Assembly (NCBI GenBank): GCA_003024785.1
Contig: PUQB01000377.1
Span: 29,172-93,171 of the forward strand
Length of the DNA: 64,000 bases
Direction: 5' to 3'
Source of the DNA: Selaginella tamariscina
Taxonomy: Eukaryota > Streptophyta > Lycopodiopsida > Selaginellales > Selaginellaceae
Both the position numbers and the translations under genes were made by a program. Shown piece by piece: positions 12,804 through 25,092 of the stretch; position 1 is the stretch's first letter; each line of letters begins with the position of its first letter. Below the pieces are notes generated by a model. The model worked only from the letters and a program-made list of their open reading frames with translations. It was not told where the DNA came from and made no database searches.

Positions 12804-13329
12804 CTTTGCTTAGTCTCATATTACTTATCTGTATCGATATTTATAGAATATCATCTAGTACAAAAAAAAACAAACGTGTTGTGTGCAACCCGATGGTCGC
12901 AAGCTTCTAAGGTTGACTTATAGCATAGTTTTTGCTACGAACGTACAGGACAACATGTGCAACAGTTGATATCATTTAGAATAATGAAATAAGTTAATTT
13001 TTATTAACATTGGCATCGCATTGTTTAACACTATTAATATTTCCTCTATATAAATTCTGGAAATGTATAAGCTAATCACACTCGTAAGTTTCTCAACTTG
13101 TTTTGGTTAGTGTACATGGCTAGTGTCTCAAGCATCTTAGCCTGCAATGCACATTTGTTTTGCTATATTATATTAGCTTTGTGAATGCTACGGTTGAAAT
13201 AAGTGATATGTGTAGAATTGAACATGTTTGATTTTGTATATTATATGAGTGTGTGTGTTCAGATAAAATAATGTTGTATATTGAAAATTGAATTTCTATT
13301 TAAGTAATATAGTTATTGATATTGTGCGA

Positions 13330-13459
13330 TGTTAAAGGAATTAAAGATCATCATTTAGATGTTTCAATCGACAGCATCCTCCAACACATCTACGGTGTAG
13401 ATTGCGTTCCTCTGGGTTTGCCGTTGAGGACTTACGAAATGGTTTCTCAAAGGTTCGTG

Positions 13460-13475
<16 letters not shown>
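13330..13475. repeat. Conserved 140-bp downstream block with a 15-bp palindrome
   Basis: A short block repeated twelve times in the window (near 3,315, 5,360, 11,025, 13,340, 19,210, 21,505, 38,125, 40,495, 46,280, 48,640, 54,475 and 56,540). It centres on ATCTACGGTGTAGAT, a perfect 6-bp stem with a 3-bp loop, and usually abuts a GT/CA microsatellite and an ACACACATTATGTGTAT inverted repeat. Here one frame reads DVSIDSILQHIYGVDC, but the frame is not shared by all copies, so coding status is unresolved. It lies between the end of one 2-kb module and the start of the next. Confidence 0.65.
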
Positions 13476-13490
<15 letters not shown>

Positions 13491-14083
13491 TATACACACA
13501 TTATGTGTATATATGCACGCCTGTGTTAAGTCCAGAATTGTTTGTTTTGTAGTTGATCTAATGATTAACATCTAATAAACTTTTAATTACCATAAATTCA
13601 AAAGCCTCTTATTAAATTTATTTGTAGTTTATGATGTGTTATTTACAAGTTCGAGTGAGCCATTCACTTCCAAGTTTATGTGCAAGTAACCATTTATTTA
13701 CTTAATCTGTGGGTGTGTGTCAAAACGTATACATAATAGAAAATGTTGAGTTCCTCTAGCCATAAGTACACACACATATGTATGTGTAATCTAGTGTTGC
13801 ACTACGTCTTATGTTTCGAATATTGTATATGTTTTTCTGTATTATTAGTAAGGGAGAGAATTCTATTGTTTCAAAAAGTACCTCTGTTTAGATCTTTCTA
13901 TACTATATTTATGTATATGTCATCAATAGTCTATGTATATAAAATGCAAGAGTCTATATATAAAATTTTAACATTTTTGCATCTGTAACTTTATTGGAAA
14001 AAATTAATATTAACGCTTATTACGTAGAATTTTAGAAACAGAACATATAATTACTAGATTTGAGTGAAGAAAAATGTACACTC

Positions 14084-16873
14084 CATCTAGTTTTTGTGTA
14101 TCGTCTCTTCTTTGTTTGGTTTTACCCGTACTCGTTTAGCCTGTGTTACTGCATACGTTTCTGTTGAGGGTAATTCTGTATCTTCTTCCCATTTGCACTC
14201 GTGATTTTGCTCTTCATGGTCATCCTCTGGATCATTTTCTTGTTGAACTTCAATTCTCCATGTTGTTGGTTCTATGGGTGATGTTCCGATGTTAAATTCG
14301 CGTTGTGGACACTCTGGTGAATAATGTCCCAGCTCTCCACACGTGTAGCATCAAACATTGTTGAGTCTATTGCATTCAGTGGAATAGTGCCTTTCTCTCC
14401 ACATTTGAAGCATGTCACATTTGGATTCAGACCTCGTAATGCTGGTGGAGGTGGTATTGGTGGCAATAAAGGGGTCCCGTTTGTGCTGGGGCTGGTAATA
14501 GAGATTGTCCCCTCGCGGTATCTCTGTATTATTGTCTTGTCAATAAAATGCTCTGAATTCGCGGGGAAATCACCTTCCATTACCATTTCTTCGTTCTCCA
14601 TTATATGATCTTTGTGGATAATCATATGGGGTTGGCATTCCGAGATTGTGGATAGTCATATGGGTTCGCATTCCTGGTGTTGTCCCATCTGGGTCGTGGT
14701 GGTGGGTAGCCCTTAGTGCGTCCAATCATTGGTTGGGGTTTATATCCCGCACTTCGACATTGCTTTGCTTCATTTCCACACATTTGACACTTGGGTACTT
14801 TACATTCAGAAGCATTATGTCCTTCATTCTTGCATGTTATACAAAATATTACTTTGGATCTTGCCCATATCTTGTTCTCCTTTCAATATTGCCTTCTTAG
14901 TTCTCGTTCATCGTCATCTACGTATCTCGGAGGTATCAGTATTTCAATTTGTTTAGCTTCTTTGATTGCATCTCTTAGATCATGCGGTTTTATCAGTTGT
15001 ACTTGGAGCTGTAAATTGTCCCGTAGTCCGTTGATATACCTTTTCCTTGCCAATTTATCATTAACATCTCCCACCTCGCAGCGGTTGTGTATCCTCCAAA
15101 ATCTTCGCATGTAATCTTTCACCACCTCCATAGGACCTTGTCGTATTTCCTGTAATTGTACTGTCGGGTCTCGTTTGCGATATTTGCGTACATAGTAATT
15201 CCTGAACAGTGCAAGTAGTGTATCGTACTTGTCGATTGTGATGGCATTTTTGTAATACCAATCGCTAGCATCTCCCTTCAATGTAAATGGAAATATTCAG
15301 AACTTCTCGTATTCATCCTTGATTTTGTCAGCTTCACACGCCTTCTCAAATTGCTGTATATGACGATTCGTATCCTTGTTCTCTAGACCTGAAAAGGTAG
15401 ATGGTATAACTTTCCCCGTAATTGTTAGTGTTCCCATTTCGTCAGGTGCTTAATTGCCAACAGATCCCAGTTTCCTCGTGTTGGTACGTGTTTTTCGTGA
15501 TCGTAACTTTCCTAATTGTTGTCCTCTTCCTCCATAACCTCATCGTACTTTGTTTGCTGTTGCTCTTCTCGTCGAGCTTCAGTTTGCTCCTTCGCTCCTT
15601 CCTTCTCTGTTCTTCACGTTCCTCAAATTTTTTTGGGTCTCTATTACTGCTTGTCGTCGTAAGTATCGCTCCTTGCTCTCTCTTTGTTGTCTCTGCCTTA
15701 TCTCTTCATATCGTTGATGTTCTACAAGAATACGTTGGTAATCATCCATTCACTTACTACTAGATGCAGCAGATCCATTCTCATGCTATCTTTGTTGAGC
15801 GCTCTTTCGTCTCTGTGATAGTTGTCCCAATTGTATTAAGTACTCACTTCTGAGCCTATGAAAAGCCTCAAATTTCTTCTTCCGCCGTAATTTCTCTTCA
15901 AACTCCAACACTTCTTCGGGTATCGATCTACCCATCCTGGTACATTCTACAACACATTGTCAGTTACCTACTAATACGACCATCCCTCCGTGGTTGCCAT
16001 ATGCTAAACTGAGAAAATCCTACAGACTAAAATGTAGCAGTGGTCACACCGACGATAACCCGTATTAAGGGTCTATCGAAATAAAGAATAGGTCAGACTT
16101 CAGAAGGTCAAGAAAGGGTAAGGATGGCAAGGTTTGTAGTAGGTAGCAGTACTGCAGATCCATCACAAAACTGAGAAAAGAATAGTATACATCAGAACAG
16201 TAAGATAAGCAAGAGATAGTTGTATTGAGAGTGAAAAGAAACTCCGCACATGGCACATAGTACAACATTACAGTATACTTGGGATCCCGTTCTAGTTCTA
16301 ATATGGTCTATCTATACCCGTACTCTTGGTCCTGTACTAGCAGTTATAGTAATTACCTCTTAGCCTTATCCATTCAGTTACTGTAACTCCTTATCTTTAT
16401 CCGGGTATGCCGTACTCCGCCTCAAACAGTGTATTGAATTTGCCCATGAAATAAAACACATATAGGATCCTTCTACATGTCTAACTACGATCCTAACACA
16501 TTGAATGCCAGTCCCAATATATTTACATTTGATGAATCAAACCTAATGGCTCGCCTACCATTAAACCCTATCTTGAGGGGTTTAGGGACTTAAGGGTTAG
16601 GTAAACCCTAAGGGTGTTTCTAACTATATTTGATATGTAGAACTTATTAGAATCAACAAAAATCTAATATAAACATGAAAAATAAAGGAAAGTTTTTATA
16701 AGGTAAGTTTTGCCTTCACTTAGAGTTTTTTGAGATACTTAATAATAACAAATTGAATCATTTATAAGCACTAGGTGTTATTTCTCCTTATATTCAGAGA
16801 TTCGACAACATAATTCAAAGTATTAACAGTCAACTTTTAAAAATAAAAAATAATCATGGTAAAAACTATGACA
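14084..16873 (-). mobile_element. Ty3/gypsy LTR-retrotransposon fragment (LTR plus gag), left arm
   Basis: Fossil element read on the minus strand: one LTR at 15,958-16,873 (about 916 bp, starts TGTCATAG and ends CTGACA), then a gag region beginning at 15,935 that carries a Retrotrans_gag-type core (about 14,880-15,300) and CCHC-like zinc knuckles (about 14,380-14,850). No protease, reverse transcriptase or integrase is present and there is no second LTR, so it is truncated at 14,084, and the gag is broken in several places. The mirrored copy ends at the same point, so truncation predates the inverted duplication. Confidence 0.85.
15958..16873 (-). repeat. LTR of the gypsy fragment (left arm)
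   Basis: Bounded by TGTCATAG and CTGACA read on the minus strand, which form the short terminal inverted repeat typical of LTRs. It is related in its first 300 bp to the two solo LTRs at 27,360-28,339 and 29,595-31,358. Small open frames inside it (for example 16,065-16,268) are not genes. Confidence 0.75.
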
Positions 16874-17299
16874 TTGATGAAAAAACTCAAACTAAGGGCA
16901 TCTTAAGGGGAGATACCCTTGGGTGCAAGTAACTTGACTAATGTACTCTAAACAATCGGTTATACGCATATCAAATATTTCATAAAGTTGTTTGTGTGTT
17001 CGTTAAATCAAAACCAATTGTATATGTGTTCCTTCCATAATCTCTTTTATGTTTTATATTTTACTTTAATAAGGGGATCTGCTTCTTTCAAATTAATTAT
17101 ATCTCTCTTTTTCAAAATTTATAATTTATTAAAATTTCAAATTTAATAAACTGATTTTGATAAGTACGTTACTATAGTTTGAATTTTAAAAAGAAAATTA
17201 AAATTATTAAGATTTTACTCACTGTTTTATGCCATAAATAGTCAAAATTTATCCAACTTCTTCGATGAAGCAAACTCATGAGGCCAAATAAATAAACTT

Positions 17300-17578
17300 T
17301 TTATTTGAAGATAAAAAATGAATACTATTGTAATTCCCGTTAAAAGCTGCCAATGAATGCTCCGTTTTATTATCGTACTTCCACAAATCTTAACAAAACA
17401 CATGGTCGTAAGTGAAAGAATTAAATTCTTCATAAGAACAATAATCATAGGTTTTACAGTTAAACAATCAGTCATCGTCCCGGATCAATCTCTATCATTT
17501 ATTTCAACGATAGCATTCACACTGCTAAGAAAATACAGTAAAACATGGCAGGCCTTCATACTTGGAGACACTAGCCAT
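17300..17578 (-). pseudogene. Head-to-head partner remnant upstream of whole type A
   Basis: Same signal-bearing frame as at 7,005-7,285, read leftward from an ATG at 17,578. It is 260 bp from the type A start at 17,838. It looks broken, with more than two breaks. Confidence 0.45.
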
Positions 17579-17802
17579 GTATAGTTAACCAAAACTGTGA
17601 TTATCTGTAATAAATCAGCGGGAATTGCTATGTATTAACATTGTTATATACTCTACTGTTAACCAATGTCATACCAGTGTTGCGGGAATGCACTAAGGCC
17701 TATTACAAAAAAACAAACGTGCTGTGTGCAACCCGACGATCTTCTAAGCAGCATAGTTATTTGCGACCACCACACAGGGACAACATTGTCCGTAAAACCA
17801 CA

Positions 17803-17837
17803 ATAAATATCGATACAAGTAGTATGATATCAAGAAA
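17803..17837 (+). promoter_or_regulatory. TATA-like box and short leader of type A
   Basis: ATAAATA at 17,803-17,809 sits about 30 bp ahead of the start codon within the conserved ACCACAATAAATATCGATAC block shared by all type A copies. Type B copies have the better TATAAATA at the same place (for example 38,752-38,759). Confidence 0.5.
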
Positions 17838-18341
17838 ATGAGCTTCAAACTTTACATTTTCGCTTTGGCATGGTTTTTTACTTGCGTAATTTATACAGTA
17901 AAAGCCGCACGTCCTAGCACTCTAAACTGCTATAACAACGGAAGAAGAAGCACTAATGTAAATGATTTATGTGAGTGTTCTTCCCTGGTTATAAACGACA
18001 TTACAGCTGATCGCACTCCACGTCGGTACACTCGTCGAACAGGGCTCATATCAGTGTTTGTTCGTGTCATTCAGTATCACGAGGGAGCTGGTGGAACTTA
18101 TGATCCAAATAATTCTACGTTTGCAGATTTCTGGGATGCAGTCAACAGGCTGTGGGACACATGTCTTGCATATAATTATCCTGGAGGAGAAGTTACCTTT
18201 GACGATGGTTCTATGCGTGTTGAAATCTTACGTCTGAGAGATGAGTTGATCAAGTACCTCAACAACAACAACACGTCTAGTAACCTGATCAATCACGCAA
18301 GGAATAAGACATATGGGATAACGGGAACATGCTCATATTAA
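17838..18341 (+). CDS. Small secreted cysteine-containing protein, type A (KP4/Ecp2-like fold, tentative)
   Basis: A whole 167-residue frame without introns. Residues 1-23 form a signal peptide with core FALAWFFTCVIYTV ending in KA, so the product should be secreted. The mature part has cysteines at 31, 45, 47, 109 and 165, a DLCECSSLVINDI block, a GLISVFVRV strand-like run, a predicted helix around FADFWDAVNRLWDTC and a GGEVTFDDG strand. The order (Cys near the start, I-S-x-x-V, helix-Cys, G-x-x-T-F) recalls KP4 killer proteins, which are known as horizontally acquired genes in mosses; Ecp2/Hce2 effectors are an alternative. The similarity is by eye and weak. An Asn-rich stretch with N-glycosylation sites lies near 142-149. 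An AATAAA signal follows the stop. It differs from the copy at 36,708 by many amino-acid changes yet stays open. Confidence 0.6.
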   Translation: MSFKLYIFALAWFFTCVIYTVKAARPSTLNCYNNGRRSTNVNDLCECSSLVINDITADRTPRRYTRRTGLISVFVRVIQYHEGAGGTYDPNNSTFADFWDAVNRLWDTCLAYNYPGGEVTFDDGSMRVEILRLRDELIKYLNNNNTSSNLINHARNKTYGITGTCSY

Positions 18342-19871
18342 TGAATCATGGATGCAAAGAATAAAACATATAAGAAGATCATATGTATGTATGTATGGAA
18401 CCTTGAATAAAATCTTGTATTAATTCGGGCATTAATTTGTGTAATTTGTTAATATTACACTACATATTAAAACAACTCCATAGCACTTAGCTTTTGCATG
18501 ACACACATATATGTTAGAGAATATATACATATATATACCGGAGGCAACAGCTAAGAACTATTCTCGATTTTGAGAAGGTTTTGGTGTTAGATGGAGCGAA
18601 GTATATTAACCGAGAGATAAATATAACTAAAGTTTACCAAAACGTTTGAGAAGGTTTTGGTGTGCGTACATTTTTTTCACTCACAATCTAGTAATTATAA
18701 ATATTCTACGTAATAAGCGATAATATCATTTTTTCTAATAAAGTTACAGATGCAAAAATGTTAAAATTTTATTATATAGAGTCTTGCATTTAGCCTAGTA
18801 TATACATAGACTACTGATGACATATACATAAATATAGTATAGAAAAAATCTAAACATAGGTACTTTTTGAACAATAGAATTCTCTCCCTTTCTAATAATA
18901 TAAAAAAACATATACAATATTCCAAACATAAGTCGTAGTGCAACACTAGATTACACATACATGTGTGTGTGTGTGTGTGTACTTATGGCTAGAGGAACTC
19001 GAAGATGAAAATAATTTTCGATAATACATTTTCTATTATGTAACACCCACAAATTAAGTAAATAAACGGTTACTTGCACATAAACTTGAAGTGAATGGCT
19101 CACTCAGAACTTACTTGTGTGCATAAATAGCAAAACAAACAATTCTGGACTTAACACAGACGTGAATACATACTCATAATGTGTGTATACACACACACAC
19201 AAAAACACGAAGCTTTGAGAAACCATTTCGTAAGTCCTCAACGACAAACCCAGAGGAACGCAATCTACACCGTAGATGTGTTGGAGGATGCTGTCGATTG
19301 AAACATTTAAATGATGACCTTAACATCGCACAATATCAATAACTATATTATTTAAATAGAAATTCAATTTTCAATATACAACATTATTTTATCTGAACAC
19401 ACACACACACACACACACTCATATAATATACAAAATCAAACATGTTCAATTCTACACATATCACTTATTTCAACCGTAGCATTCACACAGCTAATATTAC
19501 AGCAAAACAAATGTGCATTGCAGGCTAAGAGATACTTGAGACATTAGCCATGTACACTAACCAAAAAAGTTGAGAAACTTACGAGTGTGATTAGCTTATA
19601 CATTTCCAGAATTTATATAGAGGAAATATTAATAGTGTTACGATGTCAATGTTAATAAAATTATTATTTCATTATTCTAAATGATATGTGGTTTTACTGA
19701 CAAGGTATTCAACTGTTGCACATGTTGTCCCTGTGTGTTCGTAGCAAATAACTATGCTATAAGTCAACCTTAGAAGCTTGCGACCATCGGGTTGCACACA
19801 GCACGTTTGTTTTTTTGTACTAAATGATATTCTATAAATATCGATACAGATAGTACTATGAGAAAGCAAAG

Positions 19872-20653
19872 ATGAGCTTCAGACTTTACAGTTTCGCAAT
19901 TGTCATGGTTTTTACTTGTGTAATTTATACAGTAAAAGCAGCACGATAAGATGCTATTACAACGGAAGAAGACTAATGTAAATGATGATGTGATTGTTCT
20001 GCCCTGGTTATTAACGACATTACAACTGATCGCCGTTCAGGTCAGTTACACTCGTTGAAGAGGGCCCATATCAATGTATGTTCGTGTCACTGGTACCACG
20101 AGGAGTTGGTGGAAGATATGATCAAATGATCCTACGTTTGCAGATTTCTGGGACGCAGTCAACAATCTATGGGACGTGTGCCTTTCATATGATTATCCTA
20201 TAGGAGAAGTTACCTTTGACGATGGGCTCACCTGCATAATACCGCCCCCCCCCCTAATTAGTTGGGGCGCCGCCTAAATATGATAGTGCCTAATTACAGT
20301 AAAGATGAAATATTATGATAATATACGCGTGGGCGGGACAATATACTTGTGCACACACGCATTAAAAATTAATTATGAACTTTTAATTTAAAAAATAAAT
20401 TATATACACACATACACATATGATTACATTGAGTGGAATTAGAGAACCGCCATATTTAGGCGGCGCCTCCTAAATTAGTGAATAATTAGGAGGGGAGGGC
20501 TGTATTATGTATTCTAGCCGACGATGGTTCAGAATCTATGCGTGTACGTCTGAGAAATGTATTGATCGAGTACCTCAACAACAGCAACAACACGTCTAGT
20601 AACCTGATCAAGGACGCAAGGAATAAGACATAACAGGAACATGCTCATATTAA
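19872..20653 (+). pseudogene. Type B small secreted-protein gene, fossil, split by a MITE
   Basis: A type B copy in the same orientation as the upstream type A, 2,034 bp from it. It looks broken, with several breaks, and in addition a 294-bp MITE sits in it (20,226-20,519). The TATAAATA upstream box is kept at about 19,835. Confidence 0.6.
20226..20519. mobile_element. 294-bp MITE with long terminal inverted repeats
   Basis: The termini are inverted repeats of about 60 bp: the left side has CATAATACCGCCC and GGCGCCGCCTAAATATG, and the right side is the complement with CATATTTAGGCGGCGCC. It is flanked by an 8-bp target duplication GACGATGG (20,218-20,225 and 20,520-20,527). It has no coding capacity. 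An 8-bp duplication fits hAT- or MULE-type MITEs. The equivalent site is empty in all other type B copies, so it is a recent, copy-specific insertion. Confidence 0.92.
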
Positions 20654-20939
20654 TAAATTAAGGATGCAAAGAATAAAACATACAGGAAGAACATATGTGA
20701 TTTGTTTTAAGTCCTCCTAGAGAACATAAGATGTCAATTAATTTTTTTTTTCCACCACAGTAGAACTTGTGATGGAAGATGAATAAGATTTTATATTAGT
20801 TCAAAAGAGGATAAAATCTCCTTTATAATATTACAATACCATATTAACGCAACTCACATACAATAGCCTTCGTTAACATATTAAGCACTCAAGTAGCTTT
20901 TGCATGACACACATACACAGTGCATGTGTGCCTGCAAAC

Positions 20940-21901
20940 GTCAAAAACTATATCTATATATATATATATGCTTTTTAAGGTAGAGAATGCTTTCTTAGTA
21001 AGCAATATAAATAACTGAGAACTATTCTCGACTTTTAGATGGATCGACGGACTCTAGTCAGGCAACATTTTCTTGAATCACATTAATAAATAATATAAAA
21101 GTTTTCTATATAGTCTTCTAACCTCGTATATACATAGATAAACATAGATAAATATATATAATTCGACATAGGTATTTTTTAAACGTTTTCCACCAAACAT
21201 TAGTATGTGCATTACATATAAACATGCACAAACATGTACATTCTTTTATATATATATATAGACACACACACACACACATTTATATTTAAAGTATACGGTC
21301 TGAGAGGAGGAAAATGCTTTCCCTGTGCCATCCGATAAAACAGTTCATTTAAGAATTTGCTTGTGTGCATGAATAACTACAAATAAATTTAGTAAGAGGC
21401 TTTTGGATTTATGGTAATTAAATAGATGGTAATCATCAGAAACTACGAAACAAACAACCAGGCGTGATTACATACACATAATGTGTGTATATGCACACAC
21501 ACACACACACGAACCTTTGAGAAACCATTTTGTAAGTTCTCAATGACGGACAAGATCTACACCGTAGATATGTTGGAGGATGTTCACGCAGGCTGTCGAT
21601 TGAAACATCAACAATAGTCCATATTACCCGTTCAAAATATATCTCTCGGGTTCGAACTGTATCTGCAATTCTACATCAACTACCAACCAAATAACACATA
21701 GCAGATGCATTATGTATACAATATACTAATATATAATATATATATATATATATCAAAAAAGAGCACTGGCCCGCAGACAAACATTCTTTAGTGCTCCTGC
21801 CTCAGTAGAGGAGCGACTCATAATATAAAACGGTAAAATGACAAAGTATCAAGTTAATTTATAAATTGACACTTTCAGAATTATTATATACACACTATAA
21901 A

Positions 21902-21940
<39 letters not shown>

Positions 21941-22000
21941 TATATAAAAAATTGTTATTATATAAAAAGGTCATATCAGATCTCTTATTAAGGCCAACTA
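20940..22000. other. Downstream flank of type B (R3)
   Basis: No gene seen. It holds TA and CA microsatellites (about 20,950-20,970, 21,248-21,280 and 21,910-21,940), the conserved 140-bp block (about 21,505-21,610) and a conserved hairpin-prone stretch AGTGCTCCTGCCTCAGTAGA near 21,790 that recurs in every unit. Confidence 0.6.
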
Positions 22001-24530
22001 AAAATTGCCACGTAGGATAAAGAAATTAATTAACCCTTGCACACTTGTCTAACGGATAATTGATTTGACAGCCTTAGTAAGGGGTGACTTTGAAGTTTTA
22101 TTTTTTCGTTACGTTCCATTGTTTTAGTTTGGTAGACCTCTTTAATAAATGTCATTTCTTTATTTATTAATTTATAACTCCCAGTAGGCATATTAAAAGT
22201 TGCCATATGTAAATATACAAATTAATTGGTGTAAGACATAACCATCCTTATAAGGGAGGTGACATTAAGAAGTTAAAAAGGAGATATCGCATGCATACAA
22301 GATTGTGAGGATCGAGATAAAAAAACAAATATAAAACCAATATAATAAGAAAGTGGTCAAATGAGGTAATGAGATTTACAAAGGAAGCTTCATAAGTGAT
22401 GAACTAGACAAAATATTTAATTGCATCTTTATAAATGGTTATGAAGTGTATATCGTTGAAGTTTCATAGAAAATGTGGGAAGACACCAAATAGTTAGGAA
22501 TCTTGAAATTACAATGGAGGTGACCCTAAGAAGTTAAAAGGAGATATCATAAGAATACAAGATTATGAGAGATCAAGATAAGAAACAAATATAAGACCAA
22601 TATATTAAGGAAGTGGTGATATGAAGTAGTGAGATTTACAAAGGAAGCTTTATAAGCGACGAATTGAACAAAATATTTTATCATATCTTTATAAATGGCC
22701 ATAGAGTGTATATCATTTCTTTAATTGAAGTCTCACTAAAAAAACAATACTATTAAAAGTTGAATATGTAAAATTAAAGAGCTTTTACTAAATATAAAGG
22801 TTGTAACAGTTTCAAAAGGTGAATGTAAGAGTGATTTATTTATTATTTTTTTATTAAAATTAATACTAAGCCATTTTTCATACTACTTGGTAAAATGCTA
22901 ATGAATAATAATAATTTAGGTTGATTTTAAGATACATTAATTATTTATTAACACATATTTGTTCATAAACAAATGATAAAAAGAAACTATGGGAAGCTTA
23001 TTTACTTTAATGTACTATTAATGGTAAGTAAATCGTTTGTTATATATTAATATCAAGAAATACTAATTAAATGTTTTAAGTAAGATAAATAAGTAATTCA
23101 AGTTTATAAATTTGGATCTACATATTTTCTTTTAAGCATATAATTAACATATGATTTTGATTCATTATTTTTAATTTGTAAATAAAATTAAAATTAATTA
23201 TAAGAAAATGCAAATTTGTTTAAGAGAGAAGAGTTTTAAGATAACAATTCTTAATTTCCAAATCTTCTTATTGTGAAGTTGCTCATTGAAACATCTAATT
23301 AAAAATTTATAATATATAAATTTAATATGTTTATTTAACATTGATATGATATACCTTAATATGTAATTGTATGAATGCATAAAGTTTATGTTTAATTTAC
23401 ATTGAAACCAACATGTTTTTGTTTAAAACATATAATAGTAATAATAATAAGTGTATTAAAAAGTTATGTAATGAGAATGCATACACTATAATTGGCAAGC
23501 CTAACAATGTTTCTATTTATGAAGTATTAACAACGTAAATATATATTAATGAACCTAAAAATTATATGTAATTTAAACATATAAACAATTGACATAATAA
23601 TCATGTAAGATGAATATTTAAGATAATAATGTGTAAAACATGTTGTCATTGTGTAATAAAACATATTAATAAAGTGTAAATATTATACTTGTTATTTATT
23701 ACATATACACATTAAAACACTCCATTTTAAAGTAAAACTTTTAAGTAACATTTATTTTTTATTTGATAATGATGTAAAGCATATCATCTACTATTTTATG
23801 TGCAAAGATGTATTAATTTATAATTTTTAATATTATAATCTACATTAATTGAGAATATACTTATTAATATAAAATTTGTAAATTTATTAAAAAAATTAAA
23901 TAATTAAAAGATACATCATTATATTGATAACTTTAAAACTTATAAATGTTTTTCCACAAAACAAAGAGCATAGACTAATTCAAACATATATTATTGTATA
24001 AATGAATGAGTTATATAAAATATTATACATGAAAGTTTTAATGTTTTATACATTTTCATTTGTGATGTGCTTGTATGTATGTAGTAAATCAAAATCTTTT
24101 TCATTCCTTTTGATTTTTATACATTATGTATGTAGTATTTAAGCAAATAAATATCTTTTTTTTTTTTTAAAAAATTCTTATACATTGATATCATATGTTT
24201 TAAAAAGTATAATTTGATAGCGCTATAACTTTATTAAAATTTAGTATATCACAAATATAAATGATTATTGTCAAAAATAATTTAATATATTAATGACCTT
24301 ATGCTTTGGTTGTTATATTGTGTGACATTCATCTTAGTATCACATATAAATTAATATTGTTTTCCAAAATATAAATTATTAATATAATTCCTTGTATATA
24401 AGAGTCACACATGGTATAACAAACATGGTTTGTAAATGTTTAATTGTCAAAAATTCACACTTACAATTAAATAATGATATAAACAATATTTACATTATGA
24501 ATTAAGATGTGTGCCCTGTTTAATTAAGAT
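22000..24530. other. AT-rich spacer of R3
   Basis: Very AT-rich sequence without a supported gene, matching 49,080-51,710 directly and 8,090-10,690 inverted. It contains a tandem dimer of about 225 bp (22,250-22,745) and a poly-T run near 24,160. Confidence 0.75.
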
Positions 24531-25092
24531 CCCTTGATGATGAAGTAAAATATAAAATATAAAAGAGATTCTGAAAGAACACATATGCAATTAGTTTTGA
24601 TTTCAATGAACTCACAAACAATTTATAAAATATTGATATACGTATAACCGATTGTTACCTTATACTAGTACATTACGTCTTCAAACCGTATTTGACTCCA
24701 CACATTAACCTTTTAAGGTAAGGTTCAAGGTCATTAATGTTCTAGTACATATATGTAAATTAAAAAAAATAAGGGTTTTATTATATAAATTAAGTAAAAT
24801 AAATGTAGGACAAGTATGCTAGAGACTAAGAAGTTTTATTCTTCGACCCAAAAAGCTTTAACTTATATCATTAAATTACACTTTTGTGTTGCATTAACTT
24901 TTCAAGACCTTAAATTTAAATTTAAATAATAAACTTATTGGTATTATACACTATTTTATTTAAGTATGTCACATGTAAAAAATTAATTAATTCTTTTTGT
25001 TTGGTCTTATTTAAACACACATTATGCAAGTCTAGAGTTAAGGCTTTGCACCAAACCTCTTCTTCCACAACAAGTTATACGAACAATACTCT
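24531..25092 (-). repeat. 560-bp micro-inversion in the spacer between R3 and R4
   Basis: This block reads in the same direction as 7,500-8,095 of the left arm, whereas the sequence on both sides of it (22,000-24,530 and 25,093-25,672) reads in the opposite direction. In the right arm the matching block at 51,705-52,350 is in normal order with its flanks. A local inversion in this unit is the simplest explanation. It carries only one copy of the 34-bp minisatellite unit. Confidence 0.8.

Larger units (their letters stand above)
7611..14083 (-). repeat. Secreted-protein unit R2 (left arm), truncated by the gypsy element
   Basis: Mirror of R5 (45,660-52,215). It contains the spacer and a type B copy (12,355-12,803). 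Its type A module is absent: the sequence passes directly into the gypsy fragment at 14,083/14,084. Confidence 0.8.
1..16941. repeat. Left arm of a giant inverted repeat
   Basis: This stretch is the reverse complement of 42,822-59,965. Mirrored landmarks sum to about 59,965 at the outer end (transposase), 59,940 at type B, 59,865 at type A, 59,740 at the inner type B and 59,760 in the gypsy fragment, so the arms are collinear with only small net indels. Similarity stops at about 16,941, where both arms share a decayed minisatellite next to the LTR. The outer end lies beyond base 1. The arms include a MULE copy, secreted-protein gene copies, AT-rich spacer and a gag fragment, so all of these predate the duplication. 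Divergence is visible and rich in small indels. Confidence 0.93.
16942..24530 (+). repeat. Secreted-protein A-B unit R3
   Basis: Full unit on the + strand: partner remnant (17,300-17,578, minus), whole type A (17,838-18,341), type B with a MITE inside (19,872-20,653), flank and spacer. It begins exactly where the left palindrome arm ends. It is direct with R4, R5 and R6 and inverted relative to R1 and R2. Confidence 0.85.

Noticed and set aside
13341-13571. Open frames rich in Thr/His, Cys/Val or Phe (also at 39,957-40,172, 46,250-46,435 and 38,019-38,279)
   Set aside because: They are readings of CA/GT microsatellites and poly-T runs; composition and lack of frame conservation argue against coding.
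15422-15763. Leu/Ser-rich frame on the + strand (and 43,995-44,411 on the minus strand)
   Set aside because: Antisense of the charged gag region; the hydrophobic composition comes from reading Glu/Lys/Arg codons backwards.
16065-16268. 67-codon frame identical in both arms (also 43,492-43,695)
   Set aside because: It lies wholly inside an LTR and is conserved only because the LTR is duplicated.
21770-21830. Conserved hairpin-prone AGTGCTCCTGCCTCAGTAGAGGAGCG-like stretch considered as an RNA gene
   Set aside because: No cloverleaf, no box C/D or H/ACA pattern and no internal promoter boxes could be identified; conservation follows the repeat unit as a whole.
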